DNA of 22,463 nucleotides from a virus. Under the pieces are notes generated by a model. The model did not search any database. It was not told where the DNA came from and saw only the letters and a list, made by a program, of their open reading frames with translations. The stretch covers positions 1-22,463 of IMG/VR virus record IMGVR_UViG_3300045999_008746; one strand, 5' to 3'. The translations under genes were made by a program, and so were the position numbers. Positions 12,805 to 21,950 of the stretch are shown one piece after another; the first letter of the stretch is position 1; every line of letters starts with the position of its first letter.

Positions 12805-14928
12805 ATGTCGAACGCCGTTTTTGGCCGGTTCGTATTTAACCGCACCGTATTCAACGGCACCGGCGGCGAGGTGGCTCGCCTTGCCGCTTCCCCCGCAGCA
12901 GTCTCCACCGCGACAGGCGCGCTCGCTCAGCAGGTGCCGCTTGCTGGCGCGGCCATCGCCACAAGCGCCGCCTCTGTAGCGGCTGACAAATACGCACCGC
13001 TGGGGGCCAATGCCTCCGCGCTCTGCAGCGCCTCCGCTGGGCTCGACAAGCACGCGCCCCTTGGCGTTACCGCTACGGCGGCAAGCACCACCACCGCGCT
13101 ACTCGACAAGTACGCGCCGCTCGACGCCTCCGTGGCCGCACGCAGCGCCACCACGGGGGCCGTCGATAAGTACGCGCCGCTGGGGGCCATCGCCTCTGCC
13201 AACGCCACGGGCTCCGGATACGCCACGTGCATATTCCCCGTTACCGGCGCAGCGCAGGCGATCGTCACTGCCTCCGGAGCTCCGGTGGTGGCCTACGAGT
13301 TCCGGGCCAGCGCCGCAGGGCGGGCCAGCGCTACCGCAACCGCCGTGGGCGAGCTCTCGTGCTCCGCCGCCATCACTGCGCGCAGCACCGTTACCGCCGC
13401 ACTCACCCGCGCCGCGCCGATCGCCGCGACCGCCGCCGGGCAGGGCAATGCAACTGCATTGCTCGACCTCTCGCGCAACCTCGCTGGGGCCGCATCGGCA
13501 GCCAGCAGCGCTTCGGCCGACCCACGCTCGATCTACAACGTGGTCGCCTCTGGCAGCGCCTCAGCGGCCGCCACGGCTGGGGTGCACCTTGGCATCATCG
13601 TAGCAGGCAGCGCCGCCGCACGGGCTTCTGCCTCCGCCGCGCCTACTGCTAGCGCGCCGCTAGCGGGCAATGCCGCGACCCGTAGCACCGCCTCCGGGCT
13701 GCTGCTCATCAACGCCACGTTCGACGGGCTTGCGCAGGCGATCAGCTCCGCCTCAGCTTCGGCCGGGCTGCAGAAGATCGTTTCCGTCGCGGGCGTGGCT
13801 GCAGTCTCGAACGCCGCTGCCGCACTTGGGCTCACGGTGGTGGTGCACTCTGCCGGGGCTGCTGCTGCTCGCTCGACTGCGGCAGGCGCACTGGACACCA
13901 CCCGCCCGCTGGCCGGGGCGATCTCCGCCGCCTCCAGCGCTTCCGCCTTGGCCGTGGCCGACCGTCGCATGGCAGGTGCAGGCTCCGCCTCCGCCTCCGC
14001 CACGGGCGCAGTGCTCGTGGCCTACACCGCCGCCGGATCTGCAGCCGCCACAAGCGCTGCCTCCGCCTCCGCTGATCTGCTCAAGCCGGTGGCCGGTGTG
14101 GTGGCCGCTTGCGTGGCCAGTGCCACCGCCGATGCGATCGCTCAGAAGCCGCTTGCTGGGGCTGCGCAGGCCGTGGCCACGGGGCTGGGCCTTACCACCC
14201 ACGCCACGCCGCTCGCCGCCTCTGCGGCCGCCTCCGGGCTCGCCAGCGCCGCACTCGATCGGCAGCCGAACCTTGCCGGGGTGGTTTCCGCCAGTAGCAG
14301 CGCCTCCGCAGCCATCGAAAGCGCCAAACCCCTCGCCGGGGCAGCGCTCGCGGCACAGGCGGCCACCGCCACGCTGGGCCTTGCCGTGCCCATGGCGGGC
14401 TCGTGCGCCGCCAATACGGGCTCTGATGCCGCGCTTGGCGTTACCGTACCCCTTGCCGCCTCGATCTACGCCACTGGCGTAGCCGCCGCCGCGCTGGGCA
14501 ACGAAGCCACGCCGCTGGCCGGGCTGGCTGCGAGCCGGTCGTCCACCACAGGGGCCATTGCCCGCGCCGCACCGCTCGCGGCCATTGCTGCAGCAGCGCC
14601 CGCCTCGACCGGCACGCTCTCGCTGGCCGTACGCCTTGCAGGCAGCGCGCAGGCGCAGGCTCCCGCCATCACGGCGGCGCTGGGCCATGCCATTCCGCTC
14701 AGCGCTTCGGCCACCGTCACCGCCATCAGCTCCGCACGCATCCGGCGGATCATCTACACAAGTTACGGCTTCGCACTCGCCGCCACGCCGCGCACGCTGC
14801 GCGCCACGGTGCGCGCTGAATTGATCTACGCGGAAGCCACCGCTATACCCGAAGAGATTTACACGGCGCAAAGCGGGGGCATTTACGCCGCCGTTACCGC
14901 GTCGAATGTCACCGCAGAGGCTGCTTAA
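12805..14928 (+). CDS. giant Ala/Ser repeat protein (about 30 units of 20-22 residues)
   Basis: This 707-residue protein is almost entirely built of imperfect units of about 20-22 residues with the plan PLAG-x-AxAxSxASAxLD. The first five units (VPLAG, APLGA, APLGV, APLDA, APLGA) are spaced exactly 20 residues apart. Alternating small and hydrophobic residues suggest stacked beta strands forming a rod or fibre shaft. Charged residues are rare until the C-terminal 50 residues (RRIIYTSYGFALAATPRTLRATVRAEL), which may form a cap or attachment site. GAGG lies upstream of the ATG. It ends directly before the tail-fibre ATG, so the two may be assembled together. Very GC-rich codon use gives long open antisense frames, which I reject. 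Confidence 0.75.
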   Translation: MSNAVFGRFVFNRTVFNGTGGEVARLAASPAAVSTATGALAQQVPLAGAAIATSAASVAADKYAPLGANASALCSASAGLDKHAPLGVTATAASTTTALLDKYAPLDASVAARSATTGAVDKYAPLGAIASANATGSGYATCIFPVTGAAQAIVTASGAPVVAYEFRASAAGRASATATAVGELSCSAAITARSTVTAALTRAAPIAATAAGQGNATALLDLSRNLAGAASAASSASADPRSIYNVVASGSASAAATAGVHLGIIVAGSAAARASASAAPTASAPLAGNAATRSTASGLLLINATFDGLAQAISSASASAGLQKIVSVAGVAAVSNAAAALGLTVVVHSAGAAAARSTAAGALDTTRPLAGAISAASSASALAVADRRMAGAGSASASATGAVLVAYTAAGSAAATSAASASADLLKPVAGVVAACVASATADAIAQKPLAGAAQAVATGLGLTTHATPLAASAAASGLASAALDRQPNLAGVVSASSSASAAIESAKPLAGAALAAQAATATLGLAVPMAGSCAANTGSDAALGVTVPLAASIYATGVAAAALGNEATPLAGLAASRSSTTGAIARAAPLAAIAAAAPASTGTLSLAVRLAGSAQAQAPAITAALGHAIPLSASATVTAISSARIRRIIYTSYGFALAATPRTLRATVRAELIYAEATAIPEEIYTAQSGGIYAAVTASNVTAEAA

Positions 14929-17900
14929 ATGGGCATCAAGATCACCAACAACGCTTACTCCGAACTCGCTGCGGGGCTAAGCACATCGGCCACCTCGATC
15001 ACGCTCACGACGGGCACCGGAAGCCGCTTCCCAACGCTGGGAGCAGGCGACTACTTCTGGGGCACCATCGTCGCTGAGAACAACGTCGATCTGATGGAGA
15101 TTGTGAAGGTGACCGCCCGATCGGGCGACACGCTCACGGTGGTGCGCGCACAGGAAGGCACCGTTGCGGGCGTCTGGAGCACCAACGACAAGTTCCAACT
15201 GCGCATCACCGCGCAGACCATGCTCGACTACTCCGACGTTGCGCACCTCACGGGCGTGCTCCCGATCGCGCAGGGCGGTACTGGATCGACGAACGCAGCC
15301 GATGCGCGTGCGGCGCTGAGTGTGCTCTCGCTCGCGGGCGGCACGCTCACCGGCGAGCTTTACGTTCCAAACTTAACCGTTGGCGGGCAAGGCCGGTCGG
15401 CCCTTAACGCTATCGGCGGCAACATTGGCGCGACGGCTGGCAGTTGGAACAACGCCCAGCTTGAGTTGAAGTCGACAGATGCAGGTACTGTTGCGCTTGC
15501 TTTCCACCGTGCTGGGTACACATCAAACACGATCGAAGCGCGAGATGGTAATGGGCTTCGTATAGACGGCAATTTCATCCTCCACGCCGGTAACTACAAC
15601 AGCTATGCGCTACCGCTCACAGGCGGGACTATTACCGGCACCGTCAGCATTAACGGTGGGGGTTCGCAGCCGCTCAACTTAACGACGAGCAGCAGCAGCC
15701 CGTGGGGATTTGGGTTGACCCGGTCGGACGCAAACGTCTCAAGCAGGGTATTTCTGCACAACGGCAGCGGCAGTTGGACGTGGGTTTACGAACACAACCC
15801 AGTTTTTTATAACGGCGGGGCATACAGCCCATTTCTGCATAGCGGAAACTATAGCAGCTACGCTTTGCCGCTTACGGGCGGGACTATTACCGGCACGCTC
15901 TACTTTACCGATACCACGAACGGCATCTACAAATCCGGTGGTCGCTTAACGGTAAGATCTGAGTCAACTGATGACGTAGCAAACTTTGCAAGTTACGGGT
16001 TGTATCTCCCTAAGACCGGACAAACCGCTGGTCTGTATGTCCAAAGCCCCATAGAGGCTCGCGGTGGATTGCGAATCGGCGACGGTGCAGGAAGCGGCAC
16101 GATCACCGTTGGCGCAGATACGGCGGCGACTGCAAACAGGCTAGTACAGCGCGACAGCGGCGGCGACATATACGGTCGCTACTTTTTCGGCGTTCACTTT
16201 AACCAGTCGAGCAGCAACACAGAGAACCCGTCGATCGCTGCGTTTTGGACAAACAGCGGGGCGGACAATTACAATCGAAAGTCATCGCCAGCGCACGTAA
16301 TAAGCCAATTAGGCTTGCTGACCACGAGCAATTACACGAGCTACGCGCCCTCTATTGGCGGCGGCAGCACGATCGGCGGAATCACGTATTTCAGCAACGG
16401 AGAATCGATCAACCTGTACGGCATTCGTGGGCGATTCACCAACGAGTACATCCACCTCTACAACAAGGTCGGAGTTGGAAACCCAAGTGGGTGGGGGCAA
16501 GGCGAAGGAAATACCCCAAACCAAGGGCTGTCTACGTACGGCGGAATCAACGTCGCTTACGGCACCAATGACTCATCGACCTTTAACGGCACTTTGCGCG
16601 TCAACGGCAACACGATTCGCCAAGGCAACAACCTCGCCCGGCCAATTGCCAACTGGTCGGCAAGCAGCACATCTACGGGCATGGTCATCTTCAAGTTGCC
16701 GGGCAGTTCCGGCAACTACGGCATGGTTCACATGGTATTCGATATTTACGAATACAACTCAAATGCCGTGTCCACAGTCATTGTTGGTGGCCACAATTGG
16801 TCGTCCGGCTGGTACAACGTCGGGGCCAATATTATTGGGCAGTGTGGCAAAGAGGTGCGGCTTGGCTACGTAGACGGTCAATACTGCGTCGTGTTTGGCA
16901 CTGGCTCTTCTACGTGGGAGTACGGCACGATCATCCTGCGCAAGATCCATAACGCTTCGTTCTACGACAACACGATGGATATGGGCGGCGCGTTCACCGC
17001 TTCACAAGTCACCTCCGCATCTTTTACCAACATCACCGGAGATCTTCGTGCGCTGCGTACGCCTGCGTCGTTCAATGCGGGCGGCGCGATCACGCAGGCG
17101 GGAAACCAAGTTCTGCACGCCGGCAACTACAACTCATACTCACCAACACTGACCGGTGGCGGGGCATCCGGTACGTGGGGCATCAACGTCACGGGCTCTG
17201 CAGCGTCTCTGAATTTTGGTGGCGGGTACACCGTGCAGATGGGCGATTGGGGGCTACGCAACACCACACCTTCCGGCTGGATTCAATTGGGGCCAGCAAA
17301 CGGTAGCCACGCCCACATTTACACCGACAGATCAAACTTTTACTTCAACGTAGACCTGTATACGAACGGGTATCTCCAGCTCCATTCGAACAACTACAAC
17401 AGCTATGCGCCAACGCTTACCGGCGGCGGGGCATCCGGTACTTGGGGTATTAGTATCACTGGTAACGCAGCCACCCTCCAAGGATATCAGTGGAACTCTG
17501 CTGGCAAGGATATTCGCGGTAGTGACATCTACGCAGATAGTTGGCTGCGCAATTACAACAGCGGCACTGGCTTGTATAACCAAGCAACCGCAAACCACTG
17601 GTACTCTGACGGTCAATATTGGAACGTCGGATACTCTGGAACGACTGGCATTCGGCTGCGCAACGGGCACGCAGGCTCAATCCTTGGCTACCTGTACGCA
17701 GAAACTAGCGGCCGGTTTGGTTTGCTCAACAGTGGCGGGAGTTGGAGCGTCAGCTTAAACCCAGCCGATCACCGTCACGTGCTGTTTGGCGGAGGTTACG
17801 ATGACAACGCCCACAGCACTCGTGATGGCGTGAGGTTGCTGCTTGGCGGAGGCAATACCGACGCGCAAGGCAACTATTACATTGGAACAAACTTCAACAA

Positions 17901-19188
17901 TTACGGCGGCAACTACACCAAGCTAGACCTTGCATGGCACACGGGCATACGCATTGGCGCACAGGCCGGTTACGGCGGCGTTCGTTTTTACGATAGCGAA
18001 GATTTTGGAACGGTTGTTTTCTCTGTTAACACCGGCGATGCCAACGTTCGCGTCACTAACACACTGTACTCATACGCCTACCGTGGCAACGGAAACGTAG
18101 CGGGCACTGGCGAGGCGATTTATGCCCCTGCTGGCGTGTACAGCACAGGAACCAACTGGCTGTACGGCACGATTTATCTAAACGGTAACTCCATTCAAGA
18201 CTGCAGTCGCATGAACGGGCCGTGGACAAGCGGAGCGCGGTGCTACAGCAACGAATGGATTGAGTTTGGCAATTACAGCGGCCTGTACAGCCCGCTGAAC
18301 GGGGCGCATTTCTACCCGAACAACGTCACTTATGGGTCGTGGCGCATCGCTGGAAGCCGAAACGGATGGCATGGGATTCATTTCGATTCTGGCTCGACGC
18401 TGATGGTGAACAGCAACGTCGTCGGGTTTCATCGCGAAGGTTACGGCTGGCAAATGCGGTGGTCGGCGGGCACGGGTTACATAAGCAAAGGCGACCCCGG
18501 TGGCGGCACGGACGCGACCATTCTCGACAGCAGCAACTACAACAGTTACTCACCAACCCTCACCGGCGGCAACGCGTCGGGAAGTTGGAACATTACGGCT
18601 GCTCGCGCCACACGCGCCAACGGCAACTTCTACATCGACGACAACTACGGCAACGGCATCGTTGGCGTGTACTCCTCGTATCGCTACCAAGGCGTGTTCG
18701 CCATGGGCGACAGTTACAAGCTGCCTGCCGATGGCACAACCACAGGCAGCCTGTACGGCATCGCGTGGTCGCATCCAAACGCAGGCGGTATTGCGGGCAA
18801 CCTTACCGACCACGGGATGCTCATTATCAATAACGGTGGGTTTCGTTGCGCTATCTCGAACTCGATCGTGGCCAGTGGCAACATCACCGCGTATTCTGAT
18901 GAGCGGTTAAAGCGCAACTGGCGTTCAATGCCGGATAATTTCGTCGAGCGGCTCGCGCAGGTGCGCAACGGGCTCTACGAGCGTATCGACGACGGTATGG
19001 AGCAAGTTGGCGTGTCGGCGCAATCGCTGCAACCGTTGCTGCCGCAGGCGATCCTCAAGGCGAAGGATGAAATGGGCACGTTGTCTGTGTCGTACGGCAA
19101 CGCCGCGATGGCGTCGGCCGTCGAGCTGGCCAAGGAAATCGTAGCGCTCAAGCGCGAGATTGAAATACTGAAATCCAAACTTCACTAG
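14929..19188 (+). CDS. tail fibre with C-terminal S74 intramolecular chaperone
   Basis: This 1419-residue fibre has a short attachment domain at residues 1-105, followed by the linker motif LPIAQGGTGSTNAADARAAL near 109-129. A very long shaft and head region then carries six copies of a (H)AGNYNSYAPTLTGG-like element, near residues 217, 302, 463, 728, 816 and 1198. Such elements are typical of trimeric fibres. The C-terminal 97 residues form an S74-type self-cleaving chaperone: TAYSDERLKRNW contains Ser1323 and Lys1328, where related endosialidases and fibres cleave after trimerisation. The last 25 residues are a heptad coiled coil (ELAKEIVALKREIEILKSKL). It probably binds the host receptor. 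The ATG abuts the previous stop, with AGAGG upstream. Confidence 0.93.
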   Translation: MGIKITNNAYSELAAGLSTSATSITLTTGTGSRFPTLGAGDYFWGTIVAENNVDLMEIVKVTARSGDTLTVVRAQEGTVAGVWSTNDKFQLRITAQTMLDYSDVAHLTGVLPIAQGGTGSTNAADARAALSVLSLAGGTLTGELYVPNLTVGGQGRSALNAIGGNIGATAGSWNNAQLELKSTDAGTVALAFHRAGYTSNTIEARDGNGLRIDGNFILHAGNYNSYALPLTGGTITGTVSINGGGSQPLNLTTSSSSPWGFGLTRSDANVSSRVFLHNGSGSWTWVYEHNPVFYNGGAYSPFLHSGNYSSYALPLTGGTITGTLYFTDTTNGIYKSGGRLTVRSESTDDVANFASYGLYLPKTGQTAGLYVQSPIEARGGLRIGDGAGSGTITVGADTAATANRLVQRDSGGDIYGRYFFGVHFNQSSSNTENPSIAAFWTNSGADNYNRKSSPAHVISQLGLLTTSNYTSYAPSIGGGSTIGGITYFSNGESINLYGIRGRFTNEYIHLYNKVGVGNPSGWGQGEGNTPNQGLSTYGGINVAYGTNDSSTFNGTLRVNGNTIRQGNNLARPIANWSASSTSTGMVIFKLPGSSGNYGMVHMVFDIYEYNSNAVSTVIVGGHNWSSGWYNVGANIIGQCGKEVRLGYVDGQYCVVFGTGSSTWEYGTIILRKIHNASFYDNTMDMGGAFTASQVTSASFTNITGDLRALRTPASFNAGGAITQAGNQVLHAGNYNSYSPTLTGGGASGTWGINVTGSAASLNFGGGYTVQMGDWGLRNTTPSGWIQLGPANGSHAHIYTDRSNFYFNVDLYTNGYLQLHSNNYNSYAPTLTGGGASGTWGISITGNAATLQGYQWNSAGKDIRGSDIYADSWLRNYNSGTGLYNQATANHWYSDGQYWNVGYSGTTGIRLRNGHAGSILGYLYAETSGRFGLLNSGGSWSVSLNPADHRHVLFGGGYDDNAHSTRDGVRLLLGGGNTDAQGNYYIGTNFNNYGGNYTKLDLAWHTGIRIGAQAGYGGVRFYDSEDFGTVVFSVNTGDANVRVTNTLYSYAYRGNGNVAGTGEAIYAPAGVYSTGTNWLYGTIYLNGNSIQDCSRMNGPWTSGARCYSNEWIEFGNYSGLYSPLNGAHFYPNNVTYGSWRIAGSRNGWHGIHFDSGSTLMVNSNVVGFHREGYGWQMRWSAGTGYISKGDPGGGTDATILDSSNYNSYSPTLTGGNASGSWNITAARATRANGNFYIDDNYGNGIVGVYSSYRYQGVFAMGDSYKLPADGTTTGSLYGIAWSHPNAGGIAGNLTDHGMLIINNGGFRCAISNSIVASGNITAYSDERLKRNWRSMPDNFVERLAQVRNGLYERIDDGMEQVGVSAQSLQPLLPQAILKAKDEMGTLSVSYGNAAMASAVELAKEIVALKREIEILKSKLH

Positions 19189-19197
19189 GAGACTGAC

Positions 19198-19596
19198 ATG
19201 GCAATTACGTATACGTACAAAGTAAACGCCGTTCGCGTACAGAGCGAAAATGGCTTGAGTGATGTTGTCAAAGAGGTTGATGTGACCGTCACGGGCACGG
19301 ATGGCGCAGCAACGTTTTCGCTTCCGGCGTCACTGAAAGTGGGCAGCCCAAGCCCAGAGGACTTCACCGCGTTTGGCGATCTCACCGAAGAGCAGATCTT
19401 GGCTTGGCTGGACGCCCCGCCGGTTCCGGGCGTGCCGACGACGCTCGAAGGCATCAAGATGCACATTGCATACGTGGTCGCCAAGGAAGCCGAGAGGCTC
19501 GCGATGGAGCAGAAGCCGCTTCCGTGGGCACCGGCCCCAACCATTCCGCCTGCCCCAACCGTTCCGCCTGCCCCAACCGTTCCGCCTGCGGCCTAA
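19198..19596 (+). CDS. small tail-associated protein with Pro-rich C-terminal repeats (132 aa)
   Basis: Residues 1-100 form a conserved small domain (TYTYKVNAVRVQSENGLSDVV, TVTGTDGAATFSL, FGDLTEEQILAWLDA). It is of a kind found beside tail fibre genes in many phages; I think it corresponds to the DUF7936-like group. The tail has three copies of PAPT(I/V)P, encoded by an exact-length 18-bp tandem repeat at 19534-19587. AGGAGA lies at the right distance from the ATG. Position right after the fibre suggests a fibre assembly or attachment role. Confidence 0.72.
   Translation: MAITYTYKVNAVRVQSENGLSDVVKEVDVTVTGTDGAATFSLPASLKVGSPSPEDFTAFGDLTEEQILAWLDAPPVPGVPTTLEGIKMHIAYVVAKEAERLAMEQKPLPWAPAPTIPPAPTVPPAPTVPPAA
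19534..19587 (+). repeat. 18-bp tandem repeat, three copies
   Basis: The unit GCCCCAACCGTTCCGCCT occurs at 19552-19569 and 19570-19587. A first copy at 19534-19551 differs by one base (ATT for GTT). It encodes the Pro-rich tail of the 132-residue protein. Copy-number change by slippage would lengthen or shorten the tail without a frameshift. Confidence 0.9.
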
Positions 19597-19599
19597 GCA

Positions 19600-20211
19600 A
19601 TGCCGACGCCCACAGGCACAATATCGTTGTCGGATGTAAACGTTGAGCTTGGCTACGCTTCGACGGCTTACATCACGATGAACGACGCCAACGTGCGCAC
19701 GCTTGCGGGCGTCGGCGGCAGCGGCACGATTATTTCTATGAATGACCTGCGCGGAAAAACGTGGCAGGCGCTTTCTGCTTCATTGCCGTACTACGAGCAA
19801 GCCGGCGGCTACGATGTAAACCTTCTAGAGTTCGTTTATCGGTCAAGCCCGGCTTACACAGAAAGTTATGTAGACATTATTTTGCGCAACGACGGCACCG
19901 GCGCTTATCGACACGGCAACTCGTTCCAAGCCACCACCGACTTCACTTCATTCACGTGGAAAACCGGCACCGGCGGCGTTGGTGACTACTACGCATACGT
20001 AACGCTCAGCAGCGGAGCGCTCAACCAAGGAACGACGGGCACGCTTTTGGCGCTTAGTACGAATCGATCGTGGCGTGTGCTTGCTTCCGGCAGCTCAATC
20101 GGCTCGTATTATGCCGACGCCGCCGGGACTATCAGCATTAGGGATGTGAACAGCAACGTACTGGCAAGCCGATCATTCTCGATGTACTGCAACACTGAAA
20201 TTGGCACCTAG
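19600..20211 (+). CDS. tail-tip or fibre-associated protein (203 aa)
   Basis: This 203-residue beta-rich protein starts MPTPTGTISLSDVNVELGY and has the sequence ITMNDANVRTLAGV followed by GTIISMNDLRGKTW. The repeated (I/S)SxNDxxxR element is typical of small phage tail-tip or fibre-associated proteins. The C-terminal half is rich in Tyr, Ser and Gly (TSFTWKTGTGGVGDYYAYVTLSS), with a final strand. The ATG is three bases after the preceding stop and has no strong ribosome-binding site, so translation is probably coupled. It may bind the fibre or a host sugar; the exact role is unknown. Confidence 0.7.
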   Translation: MPTPTGTISLSDVNVELGYASTAYITMNDANVRTLAGVGGSGTIISMNDLRGKTWQALSASLPYYEQAGGYDVNLLEFVYRSSPAYTESYVDIILRNDGTGAYRHGNSFQATTDFTSFTWKTGTGGVGDYYAYVTLSSGALNQGTTGTLLALSTNRSWRVLASGSSIGSYYADAAGTISIRDVNSNVLASRSFSMYCNTEIGT

Positions 20212-20274
20212 CATTGAGCCGCTCAGAAATTTCGGCTAGGTTTTCATGCACTTCAACCCCACGAGGAAGCGCCC

Positions 20275-20463
20275 ATGTCGCAGGAAATTGAGTTCACACT
20301 GAAGATCGACGGAAACGATGCCAACGTGATCATGGCTGGCCTGCTGGAATTGCAGGCGAAGGTGAGCGTGAACACGATGTTCAAGGTTCGCCAGCAACTG
20401 GACGCCCAGATGGCTGCCGCGAACGTGCCGAAGGAACTGGCGCAAGGCGCAGCGGCCGCCTAA
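20275..20463 (+). CDS. small hypothetical protein (62 aa)
   Basis: This 62-residue protein (MSQEIEFTLKIDGNDANVIM, then ELQAKVSVNTMFKVRQQLDAQM) combines a beta start with two helices. Short phage proteins with this plan are common near tail and lysis genes, but I know no function. GAGGAAG precedes the ATG at 20275. A strong hairpin follows its stop by about 37 bases. Confidence 0.65.
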   Translation: MSQEIEFTLKIDGNDANVIMAGLLELQAKVSVNTMFKVRQQLDAQMAAANVPKELAQGAAAA

Positions 20464-20500
20464 GTATCAAGGGCGCGACAACCGGAAAGCCATCTGCTGT

Positions 20501-20534
20501 AAATGCACGCAACTGACGTTGCTTCGTGCATTTT
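20501..20534. terminator. bidirectional intrinsic terminator hairpin
   Basis: AAATGCACG (20501-20509) pairs perfectly with CGTGCATTT (20525-20533). Inside, CAAC (20510-20513) pairs with GTTG (20518-20521) around TGAC, leaving a CTT bulge. An A-tract on the left arm and T-tract on the right fit termination in either direction. It separates the structural block from the membrane-protein and phosphoesterase genes. Confidence 0.7.
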
Positions 20535-20588
20535 CATGCGCTACACAATCCAAGCGCTTGATCGCGTTGGGCTTTCGAGGAGTGGTCG

Positions 20589-20846
20589 ATGGATCTTTCG
20601 GTTGTCGCTGCCTTGGTGGGCATTCTGGGTGCTGGCATTGGAGTTTGGGTTCGCCTCAACAACAAGATTGCCAAGCTCGAAACGCAGCATGACCTGCGCG
20701 ACGGGATTCTGAAGCACTTCGATGCCAGTACCCGCGTCACACGGCTCGAAACACAGCTCGAACACACTGAGCGTCAGTTCCATCAGATCAACCAAGCGCT
20801 GCAGCGCATCGAGTCGAAGCTAGATACCAAGGCGGATCGGGCTTGA
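20589..20846 (+). CDS. membrane-anchored coiled-coil protein (85 aa), lysis-region candidate
   Basis: The product has one N-terminal transmembrane segment (LSVVAALVGILGAGIGVWV, residues 3-21). A charged helix follows, with clear heptads (IAKLETQ, TRLETQLEHTERQFHQINQALQRIESKLDTK). This is the architecture of small phage membrane proteins linked to lysis, such as accessory holin- or inner-spanin-like proteins, but there is no decisive motif. GAGGAG lies upstream of the ATG. No second overlapping spanin frame is evident. The endolysin is far away at 2828, so this may instead act in membrane attachment or superinfection control. Confidence 0.65.
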   Translation: MDLSVVAALVGILGAGIGVWVRLNNKIAKLETQHDLRDGILKHFDASTRVTRLETQLEHTERQFHQINQALQRIESKLDTKADRA

Positions 20847-20852
20847 TGCCTC

Positions 20853-21950
20853 ATGCCAACCCCGCCGCTGCCAGACAAGTTCCTCGCTGAGATCGCAGAG
20901 ATCATCGCCCAGCACGGGGGTAACGTGCGCAAGGCCGCGACTGCAGAAGCAGCGAGCCTCAATCTGACCATCGGCGGCTTCGAAAGCCGCGCCAAGGTGG
21001 CAATGCAAAAAGGCTTTTGGAACCGCGAGCAACTACCGCTTGCCCGCCCCTCACAAGCTGCTGCCGCACCGAAGATTCCCACCGCTCCGGAGCTGCCGGA
21101 TGACGACATTCCGACTGCCGACCTCATCCAGATGCTGCAGCGCCGGGTGCAGAAGCGGATCGAACACGTTACGGCCAAGCGCTGGCGCAGGTTCGATGTG
21201 CCGATCGACGGGCCGTACGCACTGCTGCTGATGGGCGACCCGCACATCGACGACAACGGGTGCGATTGGAACATCCTCAGCGCGCACTGCGAGCTGGCGG
21301 CCCGGAACAAGGGCATCTACGCCTGCAACCTTGGCGACACGACGAACAACTGGGGAGGAAGGCTTGCCTCTCTGTGGGCTCATCAAGACACGAGCGCACA
21401 CACCGCCCGGAAGCTCGTGAAGTGGTTTTTCAACGACTCCGGGGTGCCGTGGTTCCTCTGGCTGATCGGTAACCACGACGCCATGCCGGGCCCGGTGGGC
21501 CGGGATGCGCTGGAGCGGTTCAAGCCGCACGGCGTGGTGATGGAGGAATGGGGTGCCCGTGTCACCCTGCGCTCTCCAAACGGCTCAGAGTTCCGGATGC
21601 ACCTCGCCCACGACTTCCCCGGCCACAGCCAGTGGAACCCGCTGCACGGGCTCCAGAAGGCCGCGCTGATGAACGATTGGGCGCACCTGTACGGGGCTGG
21701 GCACAAGCACAACTGGATGCTTTCGCAGAACGAGCACGAGCACCGTGGCCAGATCTACTGGCTGGCGCGTGCGCGGGGGTACAAGGTGCTCGACGACTAC
21801 GGCGACCGGCTAGGCTACGGCTCGCAGGCGCACGGACACTCGATTCTTGCGGTAGTAGATCCGGGCGCGGATGGCCCCGGCCGAATAACGTGCTTTAGTG
21901 ACCCACAGGAAGGCGCGGAGTTCCTTGCCTTCAAGCGTAGACGCGCTTAA
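20853..21950 (+). CDS. calcineurin-like metallophosphoesterase with N-terminal DNA-binding-like segment
   Basis: This 365-residue protein has a full metallophosphoesterase core: GDPHID (128-133), LGDTTN (160-165), GNHD (206-209), a His at 253 in LAHDFPGH, and GAGHKH (281-286). These ligate two metals for phosphoester hydrolysis. The second motif reads GDTTN, where many relatives have GDxxD or GDxxN. Residues 1-60 (KFLAEIAEIIAQHGGNVRKAATAEA, then ESRAKVAMQKGFW) look like a small helix-turn-helix domain. A low-complexity linker joins it to the core. Targets could be nucleic acid or nucleotides. ATG at 20853 lies six bases after the membrane-protein stop. The last 141 bases overlap the antisense zinc-ribbon gene. 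Confidence 0.88.
   Translation: MPTPPLPDKFLAEIAEIIAQHGGNVRKAATAEAASLNLTIGGFESRAKVAMQKGFWNREQLPLARPSQAAAAPKIPTAPELPDDDIPTADLIQMLQRRVQKRIEHVTAKRWRRFDVPIDGPYALLLMGDPHIDDNGCDWNILSAHCELAARNKGIYACNLGDTTNNWGGRLASLWAHQDTSAHTARKLVKWFFNDSGVPWFLWLIGNHDAMPGPVGRDALERFKPHGVVMEEWGARVTLRSPNGSEFRMHLAHDFPGHSQWNPLHGLQKAALMNDWAHLYGAGHKHNWMLSQNEHEHRGQIYWLARARGYKVLDDYGDRLGYGSQAHGHSILAVVDPGADGPGRITCFSDPQEGAEFLAFKRRRA

Noticed and set aside
13753-14871. Long minus-strand open frame (372 codons) opposite the 707-residue repeat gene
   Set aside because: Its Gly/Arg-rich composition is the expected mirror of Ala/Ser-rich, GC-rich codons; no ribosome-binding site or family resemblance is seen.
20217-20250. Possible terminator after the 203-residue tail protein
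   Set aside because: AGCCG and CGGCT can pair with an 11-base loop and a TTTT follows, but a 5-bp stem is too weak to call.
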